DNA of 64,000 nt from Merluccius polli (GCA_030340625.1 JAOPHQ010002000.1:15001-79000); one strand, 5' to 3'. Counted from the first letter of the stretch, positions 40,740 through 54,714 are shown. Notes: generated from the sequence alone by a model not told the origin. Numbers and translations are program-made.

Positions 40740-42960
40740 TAGCCTAAATAGCCTATTTTAAACATTTTATCACGTTTGATAAAGATATGTGTCTACATAT
40801 TTAACTAGAACCGTGTGTGTATGTCCATGAACTGTGGTATGCTCAGTAGGCCCAAGTGTTGTATTCATTTTAACTTATAGCCTATTTAATTTACCCCAAG
40901 TCCAATAGGCTTAGATTTTGGTATGGACCTGTGCGCGTGCGTTCGTGCTACACATTAAAACACGTCATCGCAGCACTACTGTACATACTGTACAATTAAT
41001 TATGCATTCAATATTTTATTTAAGTGGCTGTATTCTCTTTGATCAGGCATGTGTTATTAAAACCCATCATTGCATTCTTGTAACACGCTGACTCTCCTCA
41101 CGTTCTTTGTTTAAGGGCCACAGCCAATCAGGGGCCTCACGCGCCGTTTAGCGAATCGTGGTACGTAGAATAAATACATATGTTATCAATGCATTATTTA
41201 GTTTAATGTGGGCTACAGCGTATTTTGGTTGCCTATAGGGTCTGTGGCTTGCTGTTATAAAGGTCCTGAACTACACTGAACAGGCTAATGGTGTTATGAA
41301 AGAGAAATTGCTTCTTTTTTTTTTTTTTTCACGGTCGGCTTATATGAACCATAGTGAATTGTGGCAACGTCGGAATAGGCCTACAATAAATGGTCAAATT
41401 ATTATGGTCAATCAATTTGTATATTTTAAATAAAAGATAGCTCAGCTTAATATGGCATTAATCTGGTGAACTTTGTGGGTCGTTCTATGATGGTTTCGCT
41501 CTTAAGACGTTCAGCGGTCGTTTCAGAGCGGAATAAATCACATGACAGTTTGCGTTATATGCTCATAATAAAGGTTGTGGAGAATGAATTGAAATTAAAA
41601 AATGTAATTTCTTTGAAAAGAAAAAGTAGGAGGCCTTAATGTAGGAAGGCTGAGCTTGTATTTGTACTTTTTCAACAAAAGTTATTTTCAACCCCATTTT
41701 CTGACACCCCAGCATGATGGACGGATGTCCACTTCGCTTTAAGTTTCACCATAGTCAAACACATGTACAATTGTTTAGTTTGACAGTAGGCCTAATCTGA
41801 CATCTGGAAAAATTTAAGAACGTGCCTGTTATCATTTTTCATTTAGGCTATGGTATTTATTTGACAGAGATTTCCTCTCAATTTTGAAATTTCAAGTAGG
41901 CCTATAGGCCTAAAATGAACATGCACCAAATACCTGATAGCATTATGGAGAGACATGTCATTGGACGGTTTTCTAATTGGCAGTAAAAACACTGCCAATT
42001 ATAATCTGATGTCGGGTCCGATTTCACCCTGGGATACTATTAGTTTAAATCATTAGCTGACGCAACTTATTTTCTTGTCATAATTAGGCTATAAAGCCTA
42101 CTTCCCGCACACAATAGGTCGGAGGCCTACTGTATTTCTTAGAAGGGCGGGTGATTTCAATATCACAAATCAGCATAAAACACAAAGCATAGCTAGAGGG
42201 AGCTTAGACATTTTAATATTGTCTCTGGTGTTAAATTAGGGGAGAAATATAATTGTTTCTCTAATGTTATGGCCTGATGCAGGTCATATGGCCTACTAAT
42301 ATAGCTAGTAGCCTATGTGTGGTATTTGGCGTAATACTAGGCATGAATGATACTTTTAAGCCCTAGTTGGCCTCAAACACCAGTTTGCCTCAATCAAAAA
42401 AGTCTTGGTTAAACATGCAGTTTGTTTGTATTACAGAGAAATGCATGTAATGATGTTAGAGAAGTAGGCCTACAATAATGAAAAAAAAACACAACAGTCT
42501 ATATAGGCCTATCAGTAAAAGCTGATTGAGGTGTAGTTTCCACAGTGTAGGCGTACACACAAATGCATCAATAGGTTTATGTGCTTAGACCATATTGATA
42601 TGCATGACACATTCTGAAAATATGTAACCATGGTCACACATGTTTGTTTTGTTTTACATGTCACACATGTTTTTAGAGGCTATACGTGGCTTTTAAAACA
42701 GTACAATTTAAAATGGTAGTAATAAATAATTCTTATATATGTAATTTACGCTGTGAATAAATGAGAAATATGGGCACTGGAAAAAAGATCCTAAAGAATC
42801 TATTTTAAGATAGCTTCTAGATAGCATGCAACATTTTATATTTGTATGTTATTAGTTAGAAAAACATGCAAGATAAACTCAGCAGTCCTCATACGGTGAA
42901 TATGAAGCCCCCTTGCAAACTTTAAATGAGAATTTTTATTTTGGTTCTTATTTTTATATA
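40740..42960. other. zic6 downstream region
   Basis: AT-rich, no microsatellites, many AGGCCTA palindromes. Contains the hairpin at 41974. No gene recognised. Confidence 0.4.
41974..42001. repeat. 11-bp hairpin
   Basis: Arms TAATTGGCAGT and ACTGCCAATTA around a 6-nt loop AAAAAC. Each arm carries an NF-I-like TTGGC half site. Confidence 0.75.
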
Positions 42961-43059
42961 GCAACGTAGCTTGCTTGTAATGTGCGGTATTAGTCATGTA
43001 CTGGATGAAGATGAGCACCACTTCAGCAACAAACTGCCAAGTGAGATTTTAAGGTCAAA

Positions 43060-45340
43060 GGTAAGTCATCATGTGTGTTTTTTTGTGATGTATTTTAATT
43101 TTGATATTTCCCTTTCTCTTCTGTGAAAAAAAGGTAAAAATCTGTTCTACTAAAATATTCTAATATATTATAAATATGTTTCATATTCGTCATGTAGGTA
43201 TACGTCAATTGTCTCTCTGACTCTTTCATGCATATGCATATCATTTAGTATCTTAAGAGCATATGTTCGATATGTCATACCTTTATATATTGTAATTCAC
43301 ACAAATGTTATATGATTGTACCTATGTGTATCCCGCCCTTTCTCCATGGCTGACTTACAATAGAAACACAGAAAGCATTGTTAAGGTAAACGTTGAGTAT
43401 TCCTCATGCTTATAGTTGTGCCTGTTTGTATTTACATGAGAAATACTTTCCATCTATAAGATATTAATTTTGGAAGCGCAGCTCGAATGCGTAGACAAAA
43501 CATCAAAAAGAAACACATGCTAAAATATGATTTCCATTCCTTATATGAAATGTTTCAACATTTTTGCCAAAGCATGGGTAACACCCCATAACCACTAAGC
43601 CTTACCACACCCTTCCCCCTGCTTATCAAAACTGATGAGACCTCCTCTTCTCCAGTTTGCCATTTATTGGCCGCCATCTTTACTCTAGTGCGCTCTGCCT
43701 AGCAACAAGCGCAGGGCGCCATTTTTGGACGAGGTATGTAACAACCAATTCCATGTTACTATATCCATTTAACCTTGGAATTCATCCAATCACTGTTTTT
43801 TTGCATGTCTGGTTCCCTGCAATGTTATACCTGTCTTTCCAAAAGCGCATCAGGGGGAGGGGGGGGGGGGGCATTTCGTCACACCAGGTCTTTGGTTTGA
43901 TGCATCATCGTAACCATGTATGACATCTTGTGTAACTTACACTGTGCCACTCCCACATACAATGCGCAACCCCTGTGCTTCTCCGAGGAATGCTCAGGCG
44001 CGAGCCTTGATTCTCTGAGGTCGTCTCAGCGTTTCGACTGCGACATTTTCGTGGTGAGACGAGACCGAGTGTGATTTTAATTGGATCTAAAGGTTCTGGT
44101 TCCCATCGTCCTCCTTTAGGTCAAGCCAGTAGTGGTGGTGCCGGCTGGTCGGTCGGTGCCGCGCCCAAACGTGCTTTCTTTTCAATCACCCTTTCTTTGT
44201 CCACTCCTTTTTTTTTCAGGTTTCCTTGTTCCTATCTTTCATCTGCCTCTAGTCCTGCAGTTTCTGGCTTCCCCCCCTATGGCTTCTCCAAGATGGCCCC
44301 CTAATCTCAGCCTTCTTACCAGTGGGGTTCTTGGGGTAGGTAGGTGTCCTCCACCAATCTCTGTAAATTCACAGATCTTTTCTGGCCACATATTTTTCGC
44401 TGTTCTGCATGGAAATTGCAACCGCACGTGTTAAACTGGATGCAGCTGCACACTGTGGTTTGGCTGCAGAGGCGGACGACCAGTATTGGTTTAATTTCCT
44501 TCATGCTCTCTTCTCGCAGTGGAGCACCTGAGCTGCCGATGTCGTCGGTTATCACATACATGCTGATGGTGTACACAATTAGGGGTCATATGATCGGATC
44601 ATACTATTGAAAATAATCAAGGCTCGCGGCAGATAAACATTTCAATGGCAAACACCAATGCGTCACATGTTTTTTGTAAACATTAGCAAGGTCATTTTTT
44701 TTCATGTCGTAGGCTACCCTCTATTTAGGTGGCGGAAAACATATAGAACAAAGATGAACGTTTTTGATGCTCGGCATGTAAAGTCAGGGTTTTACATACA
44801 TGCAATCACCGCCGTCCAGCACACCGAGGCAGATTTCTCTCCAAAACATTTACGACCGGACCACAAAATGGTGGTGAATAGGCACGTAGCCTCCGAAATG
44901 CTGTGATCTTATGACTTAACCAGGCTGATCCCCTAGCTTTCTCTCTCATCTTCATCTGCACTGCAGTTTTCTGATGTCAGTGATGCTAACCCCCTGTGTA
45001 GCTCAGCCCGCACTGGACCTTATTAAACCCGGCTTCCATTCACATGTCCCAACTGGGTCTCCACTGTCAACTTAAAACGCAACCCCAAGCTCAAGTTTTG
45101 GGGAGCACAGCCCGCCAAACTATTGTTTCAGACCTTGCAGGGGGAAAGAAGAAAAAAAGCGGTGTGATTGAACTGTTGATGCAGTAGGGAAGCAAGAGGA
45201 CTCCGCCCATCGATATCTAATACATTTTAGTCTTTTGATGCACTGCAGCTAACCCATGTGGATTGCTCTTAAAAATTAATTGTTTCTCCCTTTTTCTTTT
45301 TTCATTCATTATCCATGTCTTACATAAGAAGAATCTTTCT
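43060..45340. other. Non-coding stretch with CpG-richer segments
   Basis: Holds the YY1-type patch (43660-43740), a poly-G (43855-43871) and a moderately CpG-rich segment at 43960-44180. No recognisable protein. Confidence 0.35.
43660..43740 (+). promoter_or_regulatory. YY1-type motifs followed by a splice-donor consensus
   Basis: GCCGCCATCTT (about 43671-43681) and GCGCCATTTT are YY1-like, CCTAGCAAC (43698-43706) is an X-box half site, and GAG|GTATGT near 43735 is a good donor. It could be a first exon of a non-coding transcript downstream of zic6. Confidence 0.3.
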
Positions 45341-45352
45341 GATGGGCCAGAG

Positions 45353-45354
45353 AG

Positions 45355-45429
<75 letters not shown>

Positions 45430-45442
45430 TAGAGAGAGAGAA
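45353..45442. repeat. GA microsatellite
   Basis: About 40 GA units with late interruptions. Confidence 0.95.
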
Positions 45443-45479
45443 GCCATGAAGACTTTAATAGGTCTCTTATGAGCCAATC

Positions 45480-47150
45480 AGTATCGAGATTAAACCATCA
45501 TTACTGAAGAGAATGATGATGCCTTAATCATTGTGAAAAAAAAAACATCAACATAAAGTATAGCTGTGGGTGTGGCCTATAAAACTTGCCTTGGCCCCGT
45601 TTGTTTCAAAAGGGAAAAGTAACAACATTTTAAATCAACAACTCTCAAATACATCACTTTTTGAGAGTGGTGTGTTTTTTGCACTCCTTCCTTCAAAACA
45701 ACAGGGATAGCTTCCTAACATGTCCTCCACTTTGCCGGCAAGGGCAATATGTATCTCTAACATGTGGACAGATGGACAGACACGTGAACACCTTAAAACA
45801 TTAAGGCTCAAGTCACCCATTGCCCTAAATGTGTGGTTGCACATCTTAATGGCTTAATATGATCTTTGAGAAATTAGTAGTTATTTTTTAATGTCTACGC
45901 TTAATGATTTACACGATATAGAATGCATTTGGGGCACTTGCTCAGAAATGTTAAGGAGCCTTTGATCAGTATGCAGAAGGAGCAAGACGCCTAAGATTTG
46001 ACAAACAGAGTGCCAGGAGACCCAAAGTGTCTGTTGTCTCTGCTGTCTCTCAAAAACAGCCCATTTCATGAGCCACTATTTGCTCAGCTATTGTGAGCTA
46101 TAGCGTCTGAATATGTTTGTGCAATTCACTATAATCTCTGATCCTTTGAGCTCAAGCTTAAAAAAACAAAAAGCCCAAACTAGGATCACATTGATCACGG
46201 TCCAGGGTATTTCAAAGTGGTGTGTAATCAATCAATTTCTATCTGTTGCAGTATTGCAATGGCTGTGTGTAATCAGGCCTGTGAACTTCACATCTGAAAG
46301 GAGGATTCTGTTTCTGATCACATCCCCCATTGAAGTCCATCCATTTGCCAAGCACTCTCGAGCCTGTGTGGACCCTGGTATGTGACTTTATATGCACTTT
46401 ACATGGTGATGCAGATGATGTGTATGTGTGTGTGTGTGTGTGTGTATTTGTGTGTGTGTGTCTTCGGTAGCATCTATGACTACTTTGGGTTGCCATTTAG
46501 GCAGCAGTAAGCGGTGAGTGTATGGACATGGATCTGGCTGTTAACCCCAGCTTCACAAGCACACCCCGGGGCCTAACTACACAATGATGGATCCTGGGTG
46601 GTGGTGGAGGCGGCCGTTTGAGGGAACCAGGACATGAACTGAGGGAATTTCCCTTGGGCCTTTTCAATTACAGTTAAAGCAAAAGCACTGCACTGCAGTG
46701 CCGTGATCACTCACTCCGAGGCGGTGACATTAATGGACGGGACGAATGGGATTGTGAGTGGTGTTGACCCCGTAAGTGTCGCAAATGAGACGGGGCTGAT
46801 CTGAGGTGGTACGGTACGGCGGGGTCGTTCTGGAAGCCGTCGTGGTGATGAATGGCGCGGGTGCCTTGCGTTCACTTATTGAACTGCTAACTCTGCCAAC
46901 TCAAGTGCTGTGAGAAGAAGAGAAGGACTGGATCAGTTAGATCACTGGACAAAGAGAGGAGGAGAGAGCTTCAGGGGCATGAGAGAGAGTAAAGAGCCAC
47001 TAGTTCGCCTTTGAGGAGCCCAGGTAGTGGATTTAAGTGTAGCCAAGAGAAAGTACTGGACAGTCCCTTCATCTGTTTGATAATCAATACGGCACCTAAC
47101 CTTCTATTGACCACAGGCCTATGATATGGTAATTGGCATTGGACAGTGCA
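45480..47150. other. Non-coding stretch
   Basis: TG array at 46424-46461; otherwise nothing assignable. Confidence 0.4.
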
Positions 47151-47154
47151 TGTG

Positions 47155-47155
47155 C

Positions 47156-47250
<95 letters not shown>

Positions 47251-47314
47251 TGAGAGAATTGTGTGTGTGTGTGTGTGTGTGTGTGTGAGTGCGTGTGCGT
47301 GTGCGTGCAAGTAT
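47155..47314. repeat. GT - GA - GT composite
   Basis: A central GA array of about 37 units flanked by GT tracts on both sides. Confidence 0.95.
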
Positions 47315-47369
47315 TCTTGTTTGTGTGCACATATGTGTGTATGTGTGTGTGTGTTCATATACCTCAGTA

Positions 47370-49580
47370 TTGAACTCACAAGGGAAGTCGCAGCTATTTT
47401 GTCCCAAGACCAGGATCATGTCAGTATCACCGCTGATTTACATTAAAAACCCTGCCCCTCATTACTGACATTTAACACAAAAAAAACCCAAAAAACACAT
47501 GCATCTATTTTAATAATCCTCTGCTACGGTTGTGCTGATGAGGCAAGGGATCAAGAATCCATCTCGTATGCAGCAGGAATATAGTATTTCATCAACTTCC
47601 TCCAAGCCTTATTATTACAGTGGGGTTGAGCTGAGGTGATTAGCACTCACGGTCCCCAGCTCCACCCACATATGTCTGCTAACCCTTTCCCAGGATGCTT
47701 CACTGCTCCGACACCATAGCGAATGGCACATGCTTCGCGGTTATGTAAGCGACCGAATTATGCAACTCTACTCTGTGGGTTACGCGAGGATATTTCAAGA
47801 CATATTGAACACGCATGCAGGGACTGTTATCTCTAATGACTGCCCTTGAAATGCCTTTGTCAGTGTAGTAGGGAGTGTTATACCTCCTCCCTCCCATAAT
47901 GTATGTATATTTATGGGTATATGTATGTATATAATACATATATTATGGTCAGCGCACAAATACACTTTGATAATTAAGAAATAGATTTGCTTGAAATACA
48001 GTACATCCAGTCTGAATTCGACAGTTAAATGTTTAAATGTGTTACTTGATTACTTGATTATGTTATTGAGACCTGATGGAATTACACAGCATTTGTTTCA
48101 ATGGATTTATCCTGTCTGTGCAGGGATATCCAGCCTATTCTCATGCATTAAACACAACTGCAAAGGTGGTGCTTACAATTGCTTATGAAAAGTAAGAGTC
48201 AGTTTAAAGAGTCAGTTAAAACAGTATCAATGGATCTGGAGCAAATATGGTGGTTGTTTTAAACCCCTTTCTGAATACAATGCCAGCAAGCAAAAGCAAA
48301 GCACCACCACAACAATTACTCCATAAACAATTTGTATTATTCATTATGATAATGATATGAGCTCAACTGTAGCAGCAGTCCACCAGTAAGATACTTGTGG
48401 TTAGGCTCAGTCCTATATCAACCACACTCTTTCAACATATCTGATAACGGATGGTAAAAGCAAAACAAAGCAGCAAAAGTTTAATGAAAATAACAAATAA
48501 ATAATTCAGAATTAAATCAAATATCATAACCATTGCCAGGGGATATGATATGGTAATACACACTTCTTAATCCCAGCCAGTACTAGGCCTAGTAGTTTGG
48601 GCCGGATTGTGGATTTAGCATCCAATGTTAGGTGTCAAAATAATCCCATATTTTAACTCTCCTATATGCAGTCTGAACATTGAAAAAAACCCTCTTGTTT
48701 TCTTGCTCGCTGTTAGTCACCAGTTCACAAATTCATGCTTTTTGATCATTACAATTCTGTTGCCTTCCCTTTGAACGCACTAAGTCACTGGTGCTTTTAT
48801 TTACAAAGCTCATTTAGACAAGCAAGAGGTTGAAAATAATTAGGCCTGTGTGCTTTGCTGTGGACATGTATTCCCTTTCAATCAGTTAAAAACCCAAGTC
48901 TCTTAATTAATGTTCAGCGTTGTTACTCTCCAAAAATATTCCCTTAATAGTTTCTGCCTTCCTCAGATCTATTGGCAACCGAACATTTTTTTTACACTTT
49001 GTATTTCCCATATTTCATTAGTTTCCCACTGACCTATATATTTCATCTGGTTCTTGAAGTGAATAAAGACGTGTTCACGAGTTAAGAGAGAGAAGAGAGG
49101 CTCCATTAGTAGTCACATATCGAGGTACATGTGCGTCTTACTCTCCAACCTGTTAGCGCTTGTTGTATACCGTTGCTTTTACTCCATGGAGCCATTAGCA
49201 TCTTATTAGGGCTGCTAAGGACTGTGATTAGTGAGTACCTCATTTAGACAGAGCTGTTTTGTCACTGAGCGCTCTGACTGTGTGTACACACGCACACAGG
49301 AGGCAAGAGGTGAGAGAGAGAGTGATTCTCCTGGAGACATTTCACGATGTTCACACGTGACAACTTGTGTGACTGACGTCTTCACTGAAAAGGTCCCACA
49401 CTGACTGCGGCATCATATCGATCCTTAACACCATTCCTAGCATCTCCTAAACACAAGCTGGCACACAATAATAGCAGTTGCCTTCTGACACACGCCACGT
49501 ATGTGGCTTTTCTGGGCTCCTCCGACACAAGATACAGGTAGATTTTGATGTATAAATCCTTTTATTACAGATGGCATGAT
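47370..49580. other. Non-coding stretch, possible conserved element at 49020-49280
   Basis: No gene. The 49020-49280 segment is repeat-free and mixed in composition, as expected of a conserved non-coding element. Confidence 0.35.
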
Positions 49581-49584
49581 GTCA

Positions 49585-49970
49585 AATTGAGTATGTAGTG
49601 CGTTCACACTGCATAGTATGTGGATTTTGTGTACGCGAGAAATGCCCGGATGTATACTAGATTAGCAAGAATTTCTAAGTATGCGACATTGAGCTTAATT
49701 GACATAATCAACTGCCCCACAATGCATTGTGTCTCTTCAGACATCACCTCACATCTCCGAAAACGTTGGAGCCAATTTCCAAACAGGCATCATTTAGATA
49801 AACTGACCACACTTTGGAAATCTACACAGTGACATTATTGACCAAAATAATATTAAAACTCAATAAAGTGACAATATAAACAGTCAAATTACAACAGCTT
49901 TCAGCCCGCTTTCAAATCTCCGCTATCGCAGACGGTCGGTGCGAAATGCATTCTGGGATACTTGGCTGAA
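49585..49970. mobile_element. Possible dispersed non-autonomous repeat
   Basis: The block starts AGTATGTAGTGCGTTCACAC and ends GAAATGCATTCTGGGATAC, a style I associate with fish dispersed repeats. It contains the 14-bp palindrome CACAATGCATTGTG (49718-49731). No second copy was recognised in the window, so this rests on resemblance only. Confidence 0.3.
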
Positions 49971-50174
49971 TCCCCAGCCAAAACCTACAAACTAGGAAAG
50001 GGCTGGTGCTCAGAGGTGGCTGTCCATGAGCGTGGCTGGTGGCTCCAGTGTGTGTCTGGGTGGCCCTTCTATGTCCCTTCCTGGTCAGTAAAGCCCCATG
50101 TTGGGCCCCAGTGTGGCAGGTTATCCCCTGTCACTCTTTCTCGTTATTGTAAAAGTTTGAAAAAACAAAAGTGT

Positions 50175-50288
<114 letters not shown>

Positions 50289-51105
50289 TATTATTATTAT
50301 TATTAATTATTATTTTTATTTTTTTCTCTAGGGTCTATTGGGTGGATCATCTATTTACTCCTCAAATGTTGTGCAATGTGCCATGCCTTTTGATCATAGC
50401 ATCAGTTTAGACCCCTGATCCCTGAGGTCGCAAGACGACTCCTTCTGGAATCTGGCATCGTCCAGCACCAGAGGGTGAGTTGAAAGTGACGTTTACTTTT
50501 TGATACTAACTGGATAAATATGCCACACACACGCACCTGTGCATGCACACACACACGCACACGCGTGCACACACACACACACACACACACGTGCGCAGAC
50601 ACATGCAAACCCAGGTGAGTGCTTGTGATGTATTTGAAATCAAAGTCAGGCAACATGTTTGTGCGCTCACCAAAGACACCGCCACCTTGCTCAAGGCCAC
50701 TACACTATTGATGGTGGATTAAAAGGGTCTGCCAGCCTCTCCCAGAGTTGCTATCTTGTTGAATGTAAATAGTTGATCCTCATTTAACCTCACTCACCTG
50801 ACCGTGGCCTGATCCTATAGCAGGATGGCTCCATTATGACCTGGGCTGTTGAGCAGTGTGAGGAGCCAGTAGTCAATAGCAGTGTGTCATGGTTCTCGGG
50901 AAACAGTCAATTGGTCAAAGAGTGTTCTTTAGGTGTGTAGGATGTTGTGCTGGAGGACTGAGAGTGTGTGTGTGTGTGTGTGTGTGTGTCTGTTGTTGCA
51001 CCCGCCTTGCTCATTAATCAGAAATCAAAGGTCTGACAGGAGCCTACATTAAAGCACTGCTTTCCATGTGTCCTCTGCCAAGAGGGCTACTTTATACACG
51101 AGGAG

Positions 51106-51143
51106 GGTGTGTGTGTGTGTGTGTGTGTGTTTGTGTGTGCGCG

Positions 51144-51179
<36 letters not shown>

Positions 51180-51293
51180 CGTGCACGTGTGTGTGTGTGT
51201 GTGTCTGTACGTGTGGTGTGTGTGTGTGTGTGTGTCTGTTTGTGTGTCCGTGCCTGAGTGTGTGTATGTGTCTCTGTACATGTGTATTTCCCT

Positions 51294-51329
<36 letters not shown>

Positions 51330-51350
51330 TGAGTGTATGTGTGTGTAGGA
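51106..51350. repeat. Long interrupted TG tract
   Basis: About 245 bp of TG with CG and TC interruptions; all Cys/Val-rich frames here are repeat translations. Confidence 0.95.
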
Positions 51351-51359
51351 GGGGGTAAC

Positions 51360-52839
51360 AAAATAAAGGGAGAATAGTTGTAGGCTATCTGAGCTACACA
51401 GGAAAAGAGTGCTTAATTAATTCTAACTTGAATGTACATTTTGTGTGTGTGTGCGATTTCAAAGTGTGTTTAGTGTGTGTTTAGTGTAGTTTATTTAGCA
51501 ACACTTGATCCAAGTAAGATGAGTTCAACAGTGTGAATTTAAAGGAAATTATGTAAAATAAAATGCTAAACACCTTATTTTGCTGAGTTAGGGTAAGTCG
51601 AGGAACCTGAAAATCCAGTTTACAGTGCAGTATAAGATTGATTTAAAGGTGTCCAGAATTCTCTCCCTCTCATCCACTTGGTTTTCACGACTAAGCATAT
51701 TGTTTCTCACCAGTGGGTTTCCTCAGATTTATCACAGCGTTTAAAAGTAGCAGTTAAGCACTTTGTTTTTACGATTAACATTTTGAGATGGTTCCCTCTT
51801 TTCCAAGTAGGTCCTGTTCAAGTCTTTGCTTTCATGCCCAGGGCCATCTGTCCTAAAGCTTTTCGTAAAAAAAAAAAAAAAAAGGCTGTGGTTATAGTCG
51901 TATTGCATGTACCGGGACATGTTTATGAGCTAATAGTGCCTTTGTGCATCCCAGTCTATTTATTTAATACAATTGTAGTGTGGACAGAAGGAATAATAAA
52001 CAAGCTCTGACTAAACATACTATTTTCTTTTCGGGGCAGGGAAAGCCCTGTGTTAGAAGTGAAAAGGGGGACGTTTCCACACTGGAAAGTGAATTCTTTT
52101 GAAGTGGAACTAATCATCTGAGGCATGGTTCTCGTTGTCCTAACAACGCTGTTGAATTGGAAGGAGTCTCCCTTTTTGTTGGAGATATGTTTTCTTTTGG
52201 CGCTGGCTAAAACTGATGATGATAGTAGTTTTACACCCTGTCCTCCCCTCATTGTCACCCTGGACTTTTTTTTTTTTTTCTTCCGCCGTGGATAAGTCTT
52301 CACTTGAAGACGCCGAATCACACCGCGGGTGACTTCTGGACGGTGACGTCAGCTTGGCTCCGCTCTGTCTTCCAGTCTTTACGCTTGTTTTAATAGCGTT
52401 AGCTGGGGGAAAAAAGGGAATGTCGGAGCAAATCCTTTCCAAATAACAGAGTGGCTCTGCTTTGCTTTGAGTGTGAATAGATCAGGATCTTTTAAACTGG
52501 CCCCAGTATCATTATGCACTAGTCACTCTTTAGCCTACATGTCTATTTACATTTACTATTTAAATTTTTTTTTTTTTTTCACACACACACACACACACAC
52601 ACACAAAACTCAACTGTTTAAAAAAAAAGTCAGGCTACTATACAATACACATGGCGCTGGTCTTATTCCAAATATTAGCATTTTTATTTTGCTGTCTTCA
52701 GAAAACGATGCCAAGACAAAAAAGCAGGCCAAGTGGTGATTATCTTGCACAATATTACAGCAATAAAAATAATGAATAGAACATTTTATTAAGGTTTATG
52801 AATTCTCTATTTGTCTCTAACCATCTCTATCACTCTGTC

Positions 52840-52871
<32 letters not shown>

Positions 52872-53390
52872 GCTCCCTCTCTCTTTTGCTCTATCACTCA
52901 TTCTTTTGTTCTCTCTCTCTCTCTCTCTCTCTCGCTGTCTCTCTCGTCCTCTCTCTCTATCGCTGTCTGTCTGCCTCTCCCTGTCTCTTCGACTCCCCCC
53001 CATTCTATTCTATACTCAGCTTATTATGAGAAGTGCCATTCTCTGAGGAGAATAGCATTTCTCATAATATGCTGGTACAATGGTACTGTATATTCTTTGG
53101 TGGCCCCCACAATACATTACTGTCAAAGAAGAAGCCAGGATGCACAAAAAAGCCCAAAGATTAGAACCATTATGGAGTAAAGCTTATCTTTTCTTAATAA
53201 AGTCAGCAAATAATGTTTTTTTTTTCTTTTAGGCAAATGTTGTGTTTGCATCTCAACTTTTCAACCACATGGTAAATCAAGAGACATGCAATACCTGTCT
53301 CCCGCATTTGTACATACATATTTATATATTGATTTATATATTAATTTATGTATTCAGATATTACTGTAGTTTAACCAGAAGGGCCCGATG
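51360..53390. other. Non-coding stretch with CA and CT tracts
   Basis: CA at 52580-52605 and a CT/CTGT block at 52841-52990; the CRE patch at 52344. No gene. Confidence 0.4.
52320..52400. promoter_or_regulatory. CRE-containing patch
   Basis: TGACGTCA at 52344-52351 in a moderately CpG-rich stretch. Nothing downstream looks like an exon. Confidence 0.3.
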
Positions 53391-53506
53391 TTTTAATATG
53401 AACCGTTAGTTCATATATTAAAAAAAAGGGTTAGGGTACTTTAATATGAACCGTTAGTTAATTTAATATGAACCTTTAGTTCATATTAAAGTACCCTAAC
53501 CCTTTT
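53391..53506. repeat. Nested foldback repeat
   Basis: Perfect 28-bp inverted arms at 53424-53451 and 53479-53506, both carrying GGGTTAGGGTAC or its complement, separated by 27 bp. The motif TTTAATATGAACC-TTAGTT occurs three times (from about 53393, 53440 and 53464), and 53394-53420 is itself an imperfect palindrome. It resembles a small foldback element. Confidence 0.8.
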
Positions 53507-53951
53507 CTTTTAGTGTTGTCCTTTTCTACATCCGAGTCCCTCCAACCAAGATATCCAAGTTAATAATTGGTCGGTGGAACGATGCGGCCCGCTGATGAAC
53601 TGCAGCTCGCCTTTTGTGGGACACTTAAAGGGGTTGTAAGTGTCAGCTGTGTGCCGGCCCTCCTCGTATGCCCGGAGGGGTTTGAGAAAGGTAAGGCTGC
53701 CCTCCTGACCCCCAACTCCCCCAAAAAATGCCATTCTCTTAGCGTTACTAAATCTTTATCCTCACCGTGGCTGTGCCTATGTCCTCAAAGAGTTATAAAC
53801 TGTCTGTGTTGGGGTTGTGTGTTTTTTCTCTTTTGCTAGTTCTACTCATCCAGGCATTTTATTGTCTCAGTGGGGGTATAGAGTTCATGCAGCAGTCGTC
53901 GCCACGGAGTGAACTGTTACTAGCAGGTCACAGGAAACTGTCTACTGTGCT

Positions 53952-54682
53952 GTGTATGTGTGTGTGTGTGCCTGTGTGTGTGTGTGTGCGTGTGTGTGTG
54001 TGTGTGTGTGTGAGCGTGCGTGCACATGTGTATGTGTATGTGCATGTGTATCAACAGAGGATAAGTGCGCATTGTATAATACTTCCTTCATAATGAATGT
54101 GCTGCAATGATTTTTAATCCAAATTCAAAGTTGATGTTTCTCGCGTACTCGCATGCATTTTTTTTCAATATGACATGAAGCGTTGGCTGCATGGTTGACT
54201 AATCATAATTTACACAAAATACACAAAAATAAAATTTTAATTTGCACATTAGAATTCTCCTCAACACGTGTAAATACTGCGTAGGTGCCACATTCACATC
54301 ATCAAGGAGATCAATCAGGCAAAATCGTGTCATCGTGTTTCCTAATCAAGTCTAATCGTCTTCCTACACCTTGAGAAGGATGTTGACAAAAAAAACGATG
54401 ACAGCTAAAACAACAACAACAACATCATCACCACCAGCGCCAGAGCCTTAAAACGCAGAAATGTGATCCGTTCCCCAGCGGATGGCACCGCAGTAAGAGC
54501 AGTTTGATACAAATAGTGCTGTTGAGGTGTGTGCAGACTGCTGATCTGCCATCTGTAAGCTCTGATAGTGTGTGTTGCGGTGTTGATGTGTCACGTGGGG
54601 GCACAACGTCCTGTGTAGTGACAGAGGAAGGCAACATCTTTGTCTTTCTCTGGAGAGAACCCCCCCCCACCCACCTTACAAA

Positions 54683-54714
<32 letters not shown>

